DNA of 64,000 nucleotides from Polynucleobacter difficilis (GCF_003065365.1 NZ_CP023276.1:930001-994000), one strand, 5' to 3'; counted from the first letter of the stretch, positions 38,102 to 48,796 are shown. Numbers and translations are program-made. The notes: generated from the sequence alone by a model not told the origin.

Positions 38102-39568
38102 ATGTTTGATTCCGTTCGTAAGCACCAACGCCTATTGCAGTTCGTTCTGCTGATCTTGATTGTTCCTTCCTTTGTTTTGTTTGGTGTTTCAGGCTATACG
38201 GATTTCTTTGAGCAAGAAACAGACTTAATTAAAGTCAATGGCAAGGCCATTACTTCCCAAGAGGTCGATAACTCGGCCAAGCGCCAATCTGAGCGCGTTG
38301 GGGCTAATTCACAAATTGCACAAAGCCTGCCGTTTCGCCAGGCGGTGTTAGACGAGTTGCTACAGCAACGCCTTTTGGCCTTCGCCGTCAACAAACTGCA
38401 GTTACGCATTAGCGATCAAGCACTGACCAAAAACCTAGCGACCATTCCTGAGATCAAGGCTCTCTATAAGCCTGATGGCAGTTTTGATAACACCCGCTAT
38501 CGCCAGCTTTTAGCCAATGCTGGAATGACGATTGAGCAATTTGAGGGTGGCCAGCGTTTCGACTTGATGATTCAGCAATTTGTTACGTCTGCAGCGCGTA
38601 CTGAATTGCCTGCGCCAAAATTAGCCGGTTTAATTTCGGCTCTATATGAGTCGGAGCGCCAAGTGCAGTCGATTCAATTTACGGCGGCTGAATTTGTTTC
38701 AAAAGCAAACCCCACTGAAGCCGAACTACAGGATTTTTATAAAGCCAATGGGCGCTTGTTTGAAACCCCTGAGCGCATTGACATTGAGTTTTTAGTATTG
38801 CGTGCCGATCCTAAGGAAGATGCCAAAGCCTTTGGTGAAAAAGCCGATCAGTTCGCCAATCTAACCTACGATCAATCCGATAGCCTGAAACCTGCCGCGG
38901 ATAAATTAAAGTTGAGCATTCAGTCGGTCAAAGGGGTCTCGCGCGGCGGTAAGGCAGGGCTTCCAGCAGATCATCCTCTGAACAATCAAAAAATGATTCA
39001 AGCACTTTTTGGGGACGATGCCTTAAAAAATAAACGCAATACCGAGGCGGTACAAATTGCCCCCGGCGTCTTTGTATCGGCGCGCGTTACCCAACTTCTT
39101 CCAGCGGAAGTATTACCCTACAGTGCGGTAGCCAGTGAAGTGAAACGTCAGGTTACTGTGCGCAGCGCTGAAAAGCTGGCCAGCGCTGCTGCCGCTGAGC
39201 GTTTTATTGCTGCTGAAAAAAATCCATCGAGCGCTGCTGGATTTGCTGCCCCAATTTGGGTTTCGCGTAATAAGCCTACTAACTTAGGTGGCCCCGCGCT
39301 CGATGCCGTTATGGCTGTTGATCCCAGTAAGTTGCCTGCAGTTATCTCGATTGCAAACGCCGGATCTGGCACAACGCTGTATCGGATTGATCAAGTGCGT
39401 CAACCGCCTTCAGCCGACGCGAAAGTTCGCCAAGCGCAATCCCAACAAATTCAGGTCCTTGCTGCTCAGGCGGAGTTTGTTGGTTTTATGTCCTACTGGC
39501 GCAATGAGGCCAACGTCAAAATCATTAACCCGCTAAAACAATCCGGCTCTAGCAGTTCGGGCGGTTAA
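38102..39568 (+). CDS. PpiD-like inner-membrane periplasmic chaperone, parvulin domain apparently absent
   Basis: The protein has 488 residues, against about 620 for E. coli PpiD. It begins with a PpiD-type membrane anchor (residues about 11-30, LLQFVLLILIVPSFVLFGVSG). A SurA/PpiD N-terminal chaperone domain follows (residues about 45-220: LDELLQQRLLAFAVNKLQLRISD; PKLAGLISALYESERQVQ). After the segment RIDIEFLVLRADP the sequence goes straight to the C-terminal part (FANLTYDQSDSLKPAADKL; ALFGDDALKNKRNTEAV). I cannot find the GGDLGW-type parvulin signature or its histidines. It is probably a chaperone near the Sec translocon without prolyl isomerase activity. Its stop overlaps that of the next, convergent gene. 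Confidence 0.82.
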   Translation: MFDSVRKHQRLLQFVLLILIVPSFVLFGVSGYTDFFEQETDLIKVNGKAITSQEVDNSAKRQSERVGANSQIAQSLPFRQAVLDELLQQRLLAFAVNKLQLRISDQALTKNLATIPEIKALYKPDGSFDNTRYRQLLANAGMTIEQFEGGQRFDLMIQQFVTSAARTELPAPKLAGLISALYESERQVQSIQFTAAEFVSKANPTEAELQDFYKANGRLFETPERIDIEFLVLRADPKEDAKAFGEKADQFANLTYDQSDSLKPAADKLKLSIQSVKGVSRGGKAGLPADHPLNNQKMIQALFGDDALKNKRNTEAVQIAPGVFVSARVTQLLPAEVLPYSAVASEVKRQVTVRSAEKLASAAAAERFIAAEKNPSSAAGFAAPIWVSRNKPTNLGGPALDAVMAVDPSKLPAVISIANAGSGTTLYRIDQVRQPPSADAKVRQAQSQQIQVLAAQAEFVGFMSYWRNEANVKIINPLKQSGSSSSGG

Positions 39569-40206
39569 TTCTTTTTGGGCATCAGTTGCCCATAAAACGG
39601 GGCGAGGGCAGTCCAGACATTCTGAAACATAATCGTCTGCGCTGCCTCGTTCGGATGAATTCGGTCTGCCTGAAATAATTCATTGCGCTGAGCGACACCC
39701 TCTAAGAAAAAAGGCAGTAGAGCCACTTGCTGGCTTTTTGCAATCCGTACAAAAAGCCCAGCAAATTGCTGGGTGTATTCCTGGCCATAGTTTGGCGGAA
39801 TACGCATACCAATCAAGAGCACTTCAGCGCCTGATTTTTTGCTTAGCTCGACCATGGTTCGGATATTCTTTTCCGTTTCTATTAGCGAAAGACCACGCAA
39901 AGCATCGTTTGCCCCTAATTCAATAATTACTAGCTTGGGTTTCTTCTGAGCCAATAACTTAGGCAGGCGCGTTAACCCGCCTGAAGTAGTTTCGCCGCTG
40001 ATGCTGGCGTTCATAATCTCCCACGGACTTCCTTCCTGCTTTAGGCGGCTTCCCAATAAGGAGACCCAGCCACTACCGCGTGCAATGCCATACTCTGCCG
40101 AGAGACTATCGCCGGTGACCAAAAGGGTCGGTTTAATAGGGTCTTGTGCTTGGGCTGGGCCGATTAAGGTCAGCCCGAGTAAGATGGTGGCAATGCAAAA
40201 TTTCAA
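39565..40206 (-). CDS. tesA: SGNH-family periplasmic esterase/lysophospholipase (TesA-like)
   Basis: This is a GDSL/SGNH hydrolase related to E. coli TesA (thioesterase I/lysophospholipase L1). A signal peptide (LKFCIATILLGLTLIGPAQAQ) precedes block I VTGDSLSAEYGI, block III ELGANDALRG and block V DRIHPNEAAQ. Together these supply the Ser-Gly-Asn-His catalytic set. I chose TTG 40206 (213 residues) because AAGGAAG lies five bases upstream and the signal peptide then starts correctly. The frame is open further to 40302, but that would run into the divergent ABC gene. tesA divergent from ybbA is also the E. coli arrangement. Confidence 0.88.
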   Translation of the reverse strand: MKFCIATILLGLTLIGPAQAQDPIKPTLLVTGDSLSAEYGIARGSGWVSLLGSRLKQEGSPWEIMNASISGETTSGGLTRLPKLLAQKKPKLVIIELGANDALRGLSLIETEKNIRTMVELSKKSGAEVLLIGMRIPPNYGQEYTQQFAGLFVRIAKSQQVALLPFFLEGVAQRNELFQADRIHPNEAAQTIMFQNVWTALAPFYGQLMPKKN

Positions 40207-40218
40207 GCGATCTTCCTT

Positions 40219-40905
40219 ATGAGCAATCAATCGGTCGTGCTGCACGCTCAGCAGCTGGGCAAGGCAGTCCACACCAGCGATGGGCCACTTACTATTTTGC
40301 ATGACATTTCATTTAGCGTCTGCGCTGGAGAAAGCGTTGCGATTGTGGGTGCATCGGGCTCAGGAAAAAGCACCTTGCTCAGCATATTGGCTGGCCTAGA
40401 TACCCCCAGTAGCGGTCTGGTTGAGCTGGTAGGTGAAAATCTTGCCCAGTTGAGCGAAGATGGCCGAGCCCAACTCCGCGGTAAACACGTTGGCTTTGTA
40501 TTTCAGTCGTTTCAACTGATACCGCACCTGAGCGCACTAGAGAACGTGATGCTGCCCTTGGAGCTGCGCGGTGTATCGCTGCACGAAGCTCGAGAGCAGG
40601 CGTCTTATTGGCTGGATAAGGTCGGCCTAAGTGCCCGGCTCAATCATTTCCAAAAAACCTTATCGGGCGGCGAGCAGCAGCGTGTTGCCTTGGCTCGGGC
40701 GTTTGTTGGCAAACCGGCCATTTTGTTTGCGGATGAGCCTACTGGTAGCCTGGATCAGGCCAGTGGCGGAAGGGTTATAGACCTCCTATTTGACCTAAAC
40801 CAAGCCAATGGATCGACCCTAATTTTGGTTACACATGATGCGGTTTTGGCGGGGCGCTGCGCCCGCCAGCTACACCTTCAGGGTGGGGTCTTGCTGGCTG
40901 AGTAA
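40219..40905 (+). CDS. ybbA: ABC transporter ATP-binding protein, YbbA/LolD type
   Basis: This 228-residue ATPase belongs to the MacB/LolD/FtsE group. Walker A is GASGSGKST, the Q-loop is [23 protein letters not shown], the signature is [15 protein letters not shown], and Walker B is [12 protein letters not shown]. Such ATPases drive mechanotransmission-type exporters with FtsX-like permeases. In E. coli ybbA is divergent from tesA, as here, and is followed by the permease gene ybbP. Here no permease follows; purL begins 39 bases on, so the partner must be encoded elsewhere or missing. The 12-base gap to the TTG start of the esterase leaves almost no room for separate promoters. Confidence 0.87.
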   Translation: MSNQSVVLHAQQLGKAVHTSDGPLTILHDISFSVCAGESVAIVGASGSGKSTLLSILAGLDTPSSGLVELVGENLAQLSEDGRAQLRGKHVGFVFQSFQLIPHLSALENVMLPLELRGVSLHEAREQASYWLDKVGLSARLNHFQKTLSGGEQQRVALARAFVGKPAILFADEPTGSLDQASGGRVIDLLFDLNQANGSTLILVTHDAVLAGRCARQLHLQGGVLLAE

Positions 40906-40932
40906 AAATAAGGGGTTTTTTGGTCCAAACCT

Positions 40933-40938
40933 TATAAT
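40933..40938 (+). promoter_or_regulatory. Perfect -10 hexamer positioned for a leaderless purL mRNA
   Basis: TATAAT lies seven bases before ATG 40945, so transcription would begin at or next to the start codon. No Shine-Dalgarno sequence is present between the hexamer and the ATG. No good -35 element is visible 16-18 bases upstream, which lowers confidence. An additional upstream promoter cannot be excluded. Confidence 0.5.
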
Positions 40939-40944
40939 TACAGC

Positions 40945-43900
40945 ATGTCTTTTTTCCGTTGTTTGCCTGGGGCTGATGCCCTCTCAGCCTTCCGCCAACA
41001 GCGGCTTTTGGCCTCGCTTGCAGAGCAGGGCATTTCCCTGACGGCGATTCAAGCCCAATACCTGCATTTCGTATGGTCAGAGACCGCACTGGACGATGCC
41101 CAACTTCAGATTTTGGAAGGTCTCCTAACCTACGGCACCCCTTTTACACGCGTAGAACCGAAAGCAGGGTGGTTAGCCAGCCTTGGCAAATCACCACAAC
41201 CATTGCAGGCGATTGCGATTCCACGCTTTGGCACGGTATCGCCATGGGCCAGTAAAGCCACCGATATTGCGCATCAATGTGGTCTACCATTGCTGCGCAT
41301 TGAGCGTGGCATTCAATTTACCTGGTTTGCTGATCGAGCCCTGAGTACCAATGAGCAGCAAACCGTATTGGCCGCCTTGCATGACCGCATGACTGAAACC
41401 CTAGTTGATTCGGTTGAAGCGGTAGCACCGCTCTACCAAACCCTGGCAGATCGCCCACTACTGCGCATACCGGTGATGGCCGAGGGTGAAGGTGCTTTAG
41501 AAAGAGCGAATGTGGAGTTGGGCCTTGCGCTCTCGGAAGATGAGATTACGTATCTTGCCGAGAACTTTAAACGCCTTGGTCGCGACCCAAGCGATGTTGA
41601 ACTGATTATGTTTGCGCAAGCCAATAGTGAACATTGCCGTCACAAAATTTTTAATGCCTCATGGACGATTGATGGCAAGCCGCAAGATATTTCTTTATTT
41701 GGCATGATCCGCAATACCCATCGCCTGCAACCCAAGGGGACGATCGTTGCATACTCCGATAACTCGGCTGTCATGGAAGGTTGCGAAGCGCAAACCTGGG
41801 TGCCGCAGGGCGCCGATCAGCGCTATCAAAAAGAGCAGCGACTGACCCATACCTTGATGAAGGTCGAGACGCATAACCATCCTACTGCAATCGCCCCCTT
41901 TCCTGGGGCATCCACCGGGGCCGGAGGCGAAATCCGAGATGAGGGTGCAACGGGCATTGGCGGTAGACCCAAAGCCGGTCTCACCGGTTTTTCCGTTTCA
42001 AACCTAAACATACCTGCGACCAATTTACCGTGGGAGATGCCGCACTATGGCAAGCCTGACCGGATTGCTGCGCCACTGCAAATCATGATCGAAGGACCGC
42101 TGGGCGGGGCTGCCTTTAATAATGAATTCGGTCGGCCGATTCTGGGTGGGTATTTTCGGGTGTTTGAACAAACCATCAATGGCGTGCGCCACGGCTACCA
42201 CAAGCCCATCATGATTGCCGGTGGTATTGGCAATATTGATGCAATCCATACAGCTAAAAAAGAAATCAAAGCAGGGCACTTGCTGGTTCAGTTGGGCGGC
42301 CCTGGTATGCGCATTGGGATGGGCGGCGGCACTGCGAGCTCGATGGCAACCGGTAGTAATGCGGCAGATTTGGATTTCAATTCAGTGCAGCGCGGCAATC
42401 CTGAAATCGAACGGCGTGCCCAAGAAGTGATTAATGCGTGCCGTGCTATGGGTGAAGCGAATCCCATTATTTCCATTCACGACGTTGGTGCAGGCGGTTT
42501 ATCCAATGCCTTCCCGGAGCTAGCCGATGGCGCTGGACTCGGCGCCGACTTTCAGTTGCGTAGCATCCTGCTGGAAGAGAGTGGGATGAGTCCTGCCGAG
42601 ATTTGGTGCAACGAATCACAAGAGCGCTATGTATTGGCGATCGATGCGGCCCATTTGGATTTGCTGACTGCTCTATGTGAGCGCGAGCGTTGCCCCATCT
42701 CCGTAGTGGGGCATGCAACTACCGAGCGTCAGTTACGCTTGGGTGACTCCAAGGTAGATGAGGCCTCTGACGCTGCTTTTCCAATTGATATGCCGATGGA
42801 GGTGTTACTGGGCAAGCCGCCCAAAATGCACCGCGATGTGACCCATGTCGAGCAGCAATTTACTGAACTCGATGTCAGCGATACCAAGCTGGAAGAATGC
42901 ATTGCGTGGGTGTTACAGCAGCCGACCGTAGCGAGTAAATTATTCTTGATCACCATTGGTGATCGTACGGTGGGCGGCCTCAATGCCCGCGACCAACTAG
43001 TTGGCCCATGGCAAGTTCCCGTTGCCGATTGCGCCGTGACGCTGATGGACTATGTGGGTTACCGCGGCGAAGCCATGTCGATGGGTGAGCGTACCCCAAT
43101 CGCCATCATTGATGCGCCTGCAGCAGCCCGCATGGCAGTCGGTGAAGCTATTACCAATCTTTTGGCGGCCGATATTAGTAGCCTTGATACGGTGAAGTTA
43201 TCTGCCAACTGGATGGCGGCCTGCGGTAAGCCAGGCGAAGATGCCAAACTCTTTGATTCCGTGAAGGCAGTCGGTATGGAGTTGTGCCCCGCATTGGGTA
43301 TATCGATTCCGGTAGGGAAAGATTCCTTATCAATGGCTACCGAGTGGCGCGATAGTGACGCCATCAAAAAAGTGATTTCGCCGGTTTCTTTGGTTATCTC
43401 GGCATTTGCGCAAGTAACGGACACACGCAAAACCAGTTCGCCGCTTTTGCAACGCGAAGAACATGGGCAGCCACTTGACACCGAACTCATTCTGATCGAT
43501 CTGGGCCGTGGCAAAAATCGCATGGCCGGTAGCATACTGGGTCAGGTTTTAAATCAATCCGGCAAAACAGCGCCCGATCTAGATGATCCAAATGACCTCA
43601 AGGCGCTGACGAGCGCAATCATGGCATTGCGCGCTGCAGGTCAGCTCTTGGCCTATCATGACCGTTCGGATGGCGGACTCCTAGCCACCATTGCTGAAAT
43701 GGCCTTTGCTTCCCGCTGCGGCATTTCGATGAACGTCGACATGATTGCGGTCGATTTAAATCAAGAGCCAGATTATGGGGACGCGAAAAATTGGGCGCAG
43801 CAAGTATCGGGGCGCCGCCATGAGCAAACGATGCGAGCTTTGTTTAATGAAGAGCTGGGCGCAGTCATCCAGATTCGGCGCACGGATCGGGATGCCGTGT

Positions 43901-44982
43901 TTGCAGTATTACGCCAGCTTGGCCTTAGCGCCTGCAGCCATGTAATCGGCAAACCAAACACCACAGGCCGAATTGAGATTTGGCGTGATGCGAAAAGCAT
44001 TTATGCAGAACCACGTGAAGTGCTGCATAAAGCATGGCAAAGCACCAGTTGGCAAATTGCCCGCTTGCGCGACAACCCATCGTGTGCCGATAGTGAATAT
44101 GCTTTACTGGATGACATCACCGATCCAGGCCTGACGCCGAAACTGACATTTGATGCGGCAGAAGATGTCTCTGCTCCATTTGTAAATAAAGGTGCCCGCC
44201 CCAAAATGGCCATATTGCGCGAGCAGGGCGTGAACTCCCATGTGGAAATGGCCTATGCCATGGATTGGGCTGGGTTTGATACCTACGACGTTCATATGTC
44301 AGATTTAATTTCTGGTAAAGCCAAGTTAGCTGACTTCCGTGGTCTGGTTGCCTGTGGTGGGTTTAGTTACGGTGATGTACTCGGTGCCGGAGAGGGCTGG
44401 GCTAAAACCATTTTGTTTAATGCGCAATTGCGTGATCAGTTTTCGAGCTTCTTTAATCGCTCAGATAGTTTTGCGCTCGGCGTATGCAATGGTTGCCAGA
44501 TGATGAGTAATCTGGCGGGGATTATTCCAGGAGCCGATGCCTGGCCCAAGTTCACCCGCAACCAATCGGAGCAATACGAAGCTCGGCTCGTAATGGCAGA
44601 GGTGCTTAAGTCGCCATCCATTCTGCTGCAAGGGATGGAAGGTAGCCAGATTCCGATTGCGATTGCGCATGGCGAAGGTTTTGCCAACTTTAGTCAGCAG
44701 GGTGATTTAGCAGCATTGCAAAGCAAAGGCTTAAGCGCTTTGCGTTTTGTCGATCACCGCGGCAATCCAACCGAAACCTACCCAATGAATCCCAATGGCT
44801 CCCCAGGCGGTCTCACTGGTGTCACCACGGCTGATGGTCGCTTTACGGTGATGATGCCCCATCCTGAGCGCGTGTTCCGTACAGCGCAGATGAGTTGGTC
44901 GCCAAGCCATTGGCAACAAACCCCCGATGGGGCAAGTCCATGGATGCGCTTATTCCGTAATGCCCGCCGCTGGGTAGCGTAG
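40945..44982 (+). CDS. purL: Phosphoribosylformylglycinamidine synthase (single-chain PurL)
   Basis: This is the fourth step of purine synthesis (FGAR + Gln + ATP to FGAM). The large form has 1345 residues. The N-terminal PurS-like domain is followed by a linker and two AIR-synthase-type ATP-binding modules ([67 protein letters not shown]). The C-terminal glutaminase domain begins [17 protein letters not shown], with the nucleophile Cys in [11 protein letters not shown] and His in IAHGEGF. The start [17 protein letters not shown] matches the family opening, so ATG 40945 is well supported. A -10 hexamer directly upstream suggests a leaderless message. Confidence 0.97.
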   Translation: MSFFRCLPGADALSAFRQQRLLASLAEQGISLTAIQAQYLHFVWSETALDDAQLQILEGLLTYGTPFTRVEPKAGWLASLGKSPQPLQAIAIPRFGTVSPWASKATDIAHQCGLPLLRIERGIQFTWFADRALSTNEQQTVLAALHDRMTETLVDSVEAVAPLYQTLADRPLLRIPVMAEGEGALERANVELGLALSEDEITYLAENFKRLGRDPSDVELIMFAQANSEHCRHKIFNASWTIDGKPQDISLFGMIRNTHRLQPKGTIVAYSDNSAVMEGCEAQTWVPQGADQRYQKEQRLTHTLMKVETHNHPTAIAPFPGASTGAGGEIRDEGATGIGGRPKAGLTGFSVSNLNIPATNLPWEMPHYGKPDRIAAPLQIMIEGPLGGAAFNNEFGRPILGGYFRVFEQTINGVRHGYHKPIMIAGGIGNIDAIHTAKKEIKAGHLLVQLGGPGMRIGMGGGTASSMATGSNAADLDFNSVQRGNPEIERRAQEVINACRAMGEANPIISIHDVGAGGLSNAFPELADGAGLGADFQLRSILLEESGMSPAEIWCNESQERYVLAIDAAHLDLLTALCERERCPISVVGHATTERQLRLGDSKVDEASDAAFPIDMPMEVLLGKPPKMHRDVTHVEQQFTELDVSDTKLEECIAWVLQQPTVASKLFLITIGDRTVGGLNARDQLVGPWQVPVADCAVTLMDYVGYRGEAMSMGERTPIAIIDAPAAARMAVGEAITNLLAADISSLDTVKLSANWMAACGKPGEDAKLFDSVKAVGMELCPALGISIPVGKDSLSMATEWRDSDAIKKVISPVSLVISAFAQVTDTRKTSSPLLQREEHGQPLDTELILIDLGRGKNRMAGSILGQVLNQSGKTAPDLDDPNDLKALTSAIMALRAAGQLLAYHDRSDGGLLATIAEMAFASRCGISMNVDMIAVDLNQEPDYGDAKNWAQQVSGRRHEQTMRALFNEELGAVIQIRRTDRDAVFAVLRQLGLSACSHVIGKPNTTGRIEIWRDAKSIYAEPREVLHKAWQSTSWQIARLRDNPSCADSEYALLDDITDPGLTPKLTFDAAEDVSAPFVNKGARPKMAILREQGVNSHVEMAYAMDWAGFDTYDVHMSDLISGKAKLADFRGLVACGGFSYGDVLGAGEGWAKTILFNAQLRDQFSSFFNRSDSFALGVCNGCQMMSNLAGIIPGADAWPKFTRNQSEQYEARLVMAEVLKSPSILLQGMEGSQIPIAIAHGEGFANFSQQGDLAALQSKGLSALRFVDHRGNPTETYPMNPNGSPGGLTGVTTADGRFTVMMPHPERVFRTAQMSWSPSHWQQTPDGASPWMRLFRNARRWVA

Positions 44983-44989
44983 TGCAATC

Positions 44990-45751
44990 ATGTTAATGGA
45001 GCCAGTCACCTTTTCAGAATCGGGCGGCATTCGCTATTTGCATTTTGGCACTGAGTTAATTCAGGGGGCGATGCGTTTACGCGACCCCAATGAAATCTAC
45101 CTGGAATATAACCAGCAGATGATGGCTTGGCTTTTGTTTTTAGAGACCAAGCCCGGAATGCAAGTTGCCCAATTGGGCCTTGGGACTGGTGCATTAACCA
45201 AATTTACGCACCTGCATTGCCCGGCCATCAAAAATACAGTAGTGGAAGTCAACCCCGCCGTCATCGTTGCAGCACGCAGCATGTTTTTTACGCCCGACGA
45301 TGATCGGCGTCTCAAGACTTTGCAAATCGACGCGCACGCATTTGTGCGTGATGAGCAGCTTCATAATCGCTTTGATGCCTTGCAAGTCGATCTGTATGAC
45401 GCCATCTGCGATGGCCCATCGGCTAGCTCGCTTGATTTTTATTCCGGCTGCTATGACTTGCTGAAGTCACCTGGTGTTTTAACGGTTAATTTATTTTCTC
45501 GGCACAAAAGCTTTGATATCAACCTGAACAACATGTGCGAAGCCTTTAACAATCGGGTTTTGCTGTTTCCGGAGTCCCATGACTGCAATGTCGTAGCTAT
45601 GGGATTCAAGGGGCCGCTTTTGCAGGCCGAGTGGGCCGATGTGGTCAAGCGCGCCAAACTAATTCAAGAGAAAACGGGCTTAGCAACCGCAACGTGGGCA
45701 CCCGGCTTGCGGCATGCCAATGCCAGACAAGAAAACGCCCTGAATATCTAA
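44990..45751 (+). CDS. Spermidine-synthase-like (SpeE-fold) protein
   Basis: This 253-residue Rossmann-fold protein belongs to the polyamine aminopropyltransferase/methyltransferase group. It has QLGLGTGALTKF (nucleotide-binding glycine loop), VVEVNPAVIVAARSMF (acidic residue for the ribose) and DALQVDLYDA, where spermidine synthases keep catalytic aspartates. A short N-terminal beta region, ESGGIRYLHFGTELIQGAMRL, is also seen in SpeE homologues. Stand-alone homologues of unknown substrate are common in betaproteobacteria, so aminopropyl transfer is not assured. No speD is nearby. It starts 7 bases after purL and is followed by a strong bidirectional terminator. Confidence 0.8.
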   Translation: MLMEPVTFSESGGIRYLHFGTELIQGAMRLRDPNEIYLEYNQQMMAWLLFLETKPGMQVAQLGLGTGALTKFTHLHCPAIKNTVVEVNPAVIVAARSMFFTPDDDRRLKTLQIDAHAFVRDEQLHNRFDALQVDLYDAICDGPSASSLDFYSGCYDLLKSPGVLTVNLFSRHKSFDINLNNMCEAFNNRVLLFPESHDCNVVAMGFKGPLLQAEWADVVKRAKLIQEKTGLATATWAPGLRHANARQENALNI

Positions 45752-45781
45752 AGCGCGATACCTCAATCCGATTGAAGTAAA

Positions 45782-45810
45782 AAATAAGGGGATCATTGAT
45801 CCCCTTATTT
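45782..45810. terminator. Bidirectional intrinsic terminator between speE-like gene and acnB
   Basis: Perfect 14-base arms are separated by a single base. The left arm (45782-45795) starts AAATAAGGGG and the right arm (45797-45810) ends CCCCTTATTT. The GGGGATCA/TGATCCCC core is flanked by A/T tracts, giving a T-rich tail on both strands. The location between convergent stops suits a shared terminator. Confidence 0.85.
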
Positions 45811-45852
45811 AATGTAAGCAACTATGCGTTGCTCAGTTCTTGGCTACCTTGA

Positions 45853-48438
45853 TTACACCGTAACGGTATCAGCAACATCGCTAAAGGACTTGATCTTGTC
45901 AAAGTTCATGTAGCGATACACCTCACTGGCTTTTGCGTTTAGGCTACCCAATTGATCGAGGTACTCCTGCATAGTCGGAATGCGCCCCAAGAGTGCAGCA
46001 ACAGCAGACAATTCAGCAGAAGCCAAGAAGACATTGGTATCAATGCCTAAGCGATTGGGGAAGTTGCGAGTCGATGTCGAAACCGCCGTGGCGCCTTTGC
46101 GCATCGATGCTTGGTTACCCATGCATAAGGAGCAGCCAGGGGCTTCCATGCGGGCACCCGTGCGACCCAAAATGCCGTAGTAGCCTTCTTCGGTCAGAAC
46201 CATCGCATCCATTTTGGTGGGAGGCGCAATCCACAAACGGGTTGGGATATCCGTTTTTCCTTCCAGCACCTTACCGGCAGCGCGGAAGTGGCCAATATTG
46301 GTCATGCAAGAGCCGATAAAGACTTCATCGATCTTCGTTCCCGATACTTCCGAGAGGAATTTCACATCGTCTGGATCGTTAGGGCAGGCCAAAATCGGTT
46401 CTTTGATTTCGCTAATGTCGATTTCAATGATCTCGGCATAGTCTGCATTGGCATCGGCTTTAAGTAACTGCGGATTCGCAATCCAGGCTTCCATTGCTTT
46501 TATGCGACGACCTAGAGTGCGTGCATCCTCGTAGCCATTGGCAATCATCCACTTCATTAACGTGATGTTCGAGCGCATGTACTCAATAATCGGCTCTTTA
46601 TTTAAATGCACGGTGCAGCCACCAGCAGAGCGTTCGGCCGAAGCGTCCGACAATTCAAATGCTTGTTCTACCTTGAGATCAGGCAAGCCTTCGATCTCCA
46701 AAATACGACCTGAGAAAATATTCTTCTTGCCTTGCTTTTCAACCGTGAGCAAACCGCGTTTGATCGCATAGAGTGGAATCGCATTGACTAAGTCACGCAG
46801 CGTGATACCGGGCTGCATGTTTCCTTTGAAGCGAATCAATACCGACTCTGGCATATCGAGCGGCATCACACCGGTAGCGGCAGCAAACGCAACTAAGCCT
46901 GATCCAGCTGGGAATGAAATACCAATCGGGAAGCGGGTGTGGCTATCGCCACCCGTGCCGCAGGTATCGGGCAAGAGCAGGCGATTGAGCCAGCTGTGAA
47001 TCACGCCATCACCGGGACGCAAGGAAACGCCACCGCGATTGGTCATGAAGGAAGGCAATTCGTGGTGGGTACGAATATCCACTGGCTTGGGGTAGGCCGA
47101 GGTATGGCAGAAGGACTGCATCATCAGGTCGGCTGAAAAGCCAAGGCAAGCCAAATCCTTGAGTTCGTCACGGGTCATTGGGCCGGTGGTATCTTGCGAG
47201 CCCACAGTGGTCATGTGGGGTTCGCAATAGGTGCCGGGACGAACGCCTTGACCTTCAGGCAAGCCGCATGCGCGACCCACCATTTTCTGCGCCAAGCTAA
47301 AGCCTTTTTTGTTATCAGGCGGGCTAATTGGTAAGCGGAATTCAGTAGATGCAGGTAGGCCTAAGGCAGCGCGCGCCTTAGCGGTGAGTCCACGACCAAC
47401 GATCAGCGGAATACGGCCACCAGCGCGTACTTCATCCAAAATCACGGGGGACTTGAGTGAAAACGCAGCAATCTCAGTGCCGTTTTTAAATGCCTTGCCT
47501 TCGTATGGGCGCAATTCGATCACATCGCCCATATTCATTTGGTTGACGTCGAGCTCGATTGGCAATGCGCCGGCATCTTCCATGGTGTTAAAGAAGATCG
47601 GGGCAATCTTGGTTCCAAGGCAAACACCGCCAAAGCGCTTGTTGGGCACAAAGGGAATATCTTGGCCGGTCCACCAGAGCACCGAGTTGGTCGCTGATTT
47701 GCGGGAAGAGCCTGTGCCAACGACATCACCGACATAGGCAATTTGATGGCCTTTTTTCTGTAAAGCCTCGATTTGCTTCATGGGACCACGTACGCCGGTC
47801 TCATCTGGCTCAATACCAGCACGGGGGTTTTTCAGCATGACGGTGGCATGCAGGGGAATATCCGGGCGGCTCCACGCATCCGGAGCAGGGGATAAGTCAT
47901 CGGTATTCGTTTCGCCCGTCACCTTAAACACGGTCAAGGTCATGCTCTCGGGAACGGCAGGGCGGCTTGTAAACCATTCCGCATTAGCCCAGCTTTGCAT
48001 TACCGACTTCGCATGGGCATTGCCTTTCTCGGCCATCTCTTGAACGTCATTAAAGTAATCAAACATCAAAAGGGTTTTCTTCAGGGCCTCGGCGGCAGCC
48101 GCAGCGCACTCGCTATCGGCTAGTAACTCAACTAAGGGGGCAATGTTATAGCCGCCCAGCATGGTGCCGAGCAATTCGGTAGCTTTAACACGGGAAATGA
48201 GGGGGGATTTATCAGTTCCTTTGGCCACTGCAGCCAAGAATTCGGCTTTTACTTTGGCGGCCTCATCAACGCCAGCGGGAACACGGTAGCTTATGAGATC
48301 AACCAGCTCCGCCTCTTTACCCTTTGGGGGGTTTTTCAACAAACCAATCAGCTCAGCGGTCTGATCTTTGGTTAGGGGCAGGGCGGGGATGCCAAGTGCT
48401 GCGCGTTCTGCAACTTGGGCGTTGTAAGCTTCTAACAT
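45853..48438 (-). CDS. acnB: Aconitate hydratase B / 2-methylisocitrate dehydratase
   Basis: AcnB isomerises citrate and isocitrate in the TCA cycle; related enzymes also act on 2-methylisocitrate. It has 861 residues. The AcnB-specific N-terminal HEAT-like domain ([34 protein letters not shown]) comes first. The swivel domain comes before the catalytic domains, the order that separates AcnB from AcnA. Iron-sulphur ligands lie in [18 protein letters not shown] and [12 protein letters not shown]. It forms a single transcription unit reading toward the shared terminator. In this window it may also link to propionate metabolism, but a methylcitrate cluster is not present. Confidence 0.97.
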   Translation of the reverse strand: MLEAYNAQVAERAALGIPALPLTKDQTAELIGLLKNPPKGKEAELVDLISYRVPAGVDEAAKVKAEFLAAVAKGTDKSPLISRVKATELLGTMLGGYNIAPLVELLADSECAAAAAEALKKTLLMFDYFNDVQEMAEKGNAHAKSVMQSWANAEWFTSRPAVPESMTLTVFKVTGETNTDDLSPAPDAWSRPDIPLHATVMLKNPRAGIEPDETGVRGPMKQIEALQKKGHQIAYVGDVVGTGSSRKSATNSVLWWTGQDIPFVPNKRFGGVCLGTKIAPIFFNTMEDAGALPIELDVNQMNMGDVIELRPYEGKAFKNGTEIAAFSLKSPVILDEVRAGGRIPLIVGRGLTAKARAALGLPASTEFRLPISPPDNKKGFSLAQKMVGRACGLPEGQGVRPGTYCEPHMTTVGSQDTTGPMTRDELKDLACLGFSADLMMQSFCHTSAYPKPVDIRTHHELPSFMTNRGGVSLRPGDGVIHSWLNRLLLPDTCGTGGDSHTRFPIGISFPAGSGLVAFAAATGVMPLDMPESVLIRFKGNMQPGITLRDLVNAIPLYAIKRGLLTVEKQGKKNIFSGRILEIEGLPDLKVEQAFELSDASAERSAGGCTVHLNKEPIIEYMRSNITLMKWMIANGYEDARTLGRRIKAMEAWIANPQLLKADANADYAEIIEIDISEIKEPILACPNDPDDVKFLSEVSGTKIDEVFIGSCMTNIGHFRAAGKVLEGKTDIPTRLWIAPPTKMDAMVLTEEGYYGILGRTGARMEAPGCSLCMGNQASMRKGATAVSTSTRNFPNRLGIDTNVFLASAELSAVAALLGRIPTMQEYLDQLGSLNAKASEVYRYMNFDKIKSFSDVADTVTV

Positions 48439-48494
48439 CGCGTTTCCTATGAATAAGGGGTTATCAATCGAATGGCAATGCGAGATCGGTAAAG

Positions 48495-48514
48495 GACTTG
48501 ACCTCGATCAAGTC
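48495..48514. promoter_or_regulatory. Perfect dyad upstream of acnB
   Basis: GACTTGA (48495-48501) and TCAAGTC (48508-48514) are a perfect 7-base inverted repeat with a 6-base spacer. It lies 57-76 bases before the acnB start. On the minus strand it overlaps a TTGACT that could be a -35 element, so it could be an operator. The cognate regulator is unknown. Confidence 0.4.
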
Positions 48515-48607
48515 AATTGTAATGTTTTGGGTCGTTTATGGACAATAAAATTTGTAAAAAACGCTATTAAATAAGGATAAATAGCCAATTTCAAGGCCCT
48601 TGGGACC

Positions 48608-48796
48608 CTAAATGGTGTGTTCGGCCTTGAGGGCCCAAACCAGGGCAATGACCCACCCAATCAAAGACCAGCCTAAAAACAGATTTAGGGCAAAAATAGC
48701 CCCGGTATTGATCCGTTTTTTGTAAAACGCAATGGCAAAGGGCAAAAAATAGAATAGGGAGAGAACGCTGATTAAAAGGGCAAATACAAAGCGCAT
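48608..48796 (-). CDS. Small superinfection-immunity-like membrane protein
   Basis: This 62-residue protein has two hydrophobic segments (LLISVLSLFYFLPFAIAFY and IFALNLFLGWSLIGWVIALVWAL). The pattern AFYKKRINTGAIFALNLFLGWSLIGWVIALVWAL matches the superinfection immunity family named after phage T4 Imm. This family is widespread as chromosomal genes with no phage nearby, and its bacterial role is uncertain. It is likely an inner-membrane protein with a short cytoplasmic or periplasmic loop. It is transcribed towards acnB and away from pyrG. No phage genes surround it, so a defence role is not implied by context. Confidence 0.75.
   Translation of the reverse strand: MRFVFALLISVLSLFYFLPFAIAFYKKRINTGAIFALNLFLGWSLIGWVIALVWALKAEHTI

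Noticed and set aside
47309..47737. 142-codon open frame on the plus strand inside acnB
   Set aside because: It is antisense to a highly conserved enzyme and does not resemble any protein family; a shadow of codon bias.
48608..48796. Phage remnant at the superinfection-immunity-like gene
   Set aside because: The neighbours are acnB and pyrG and base composition does not change, so it is more likely a resident chromosomal gene.
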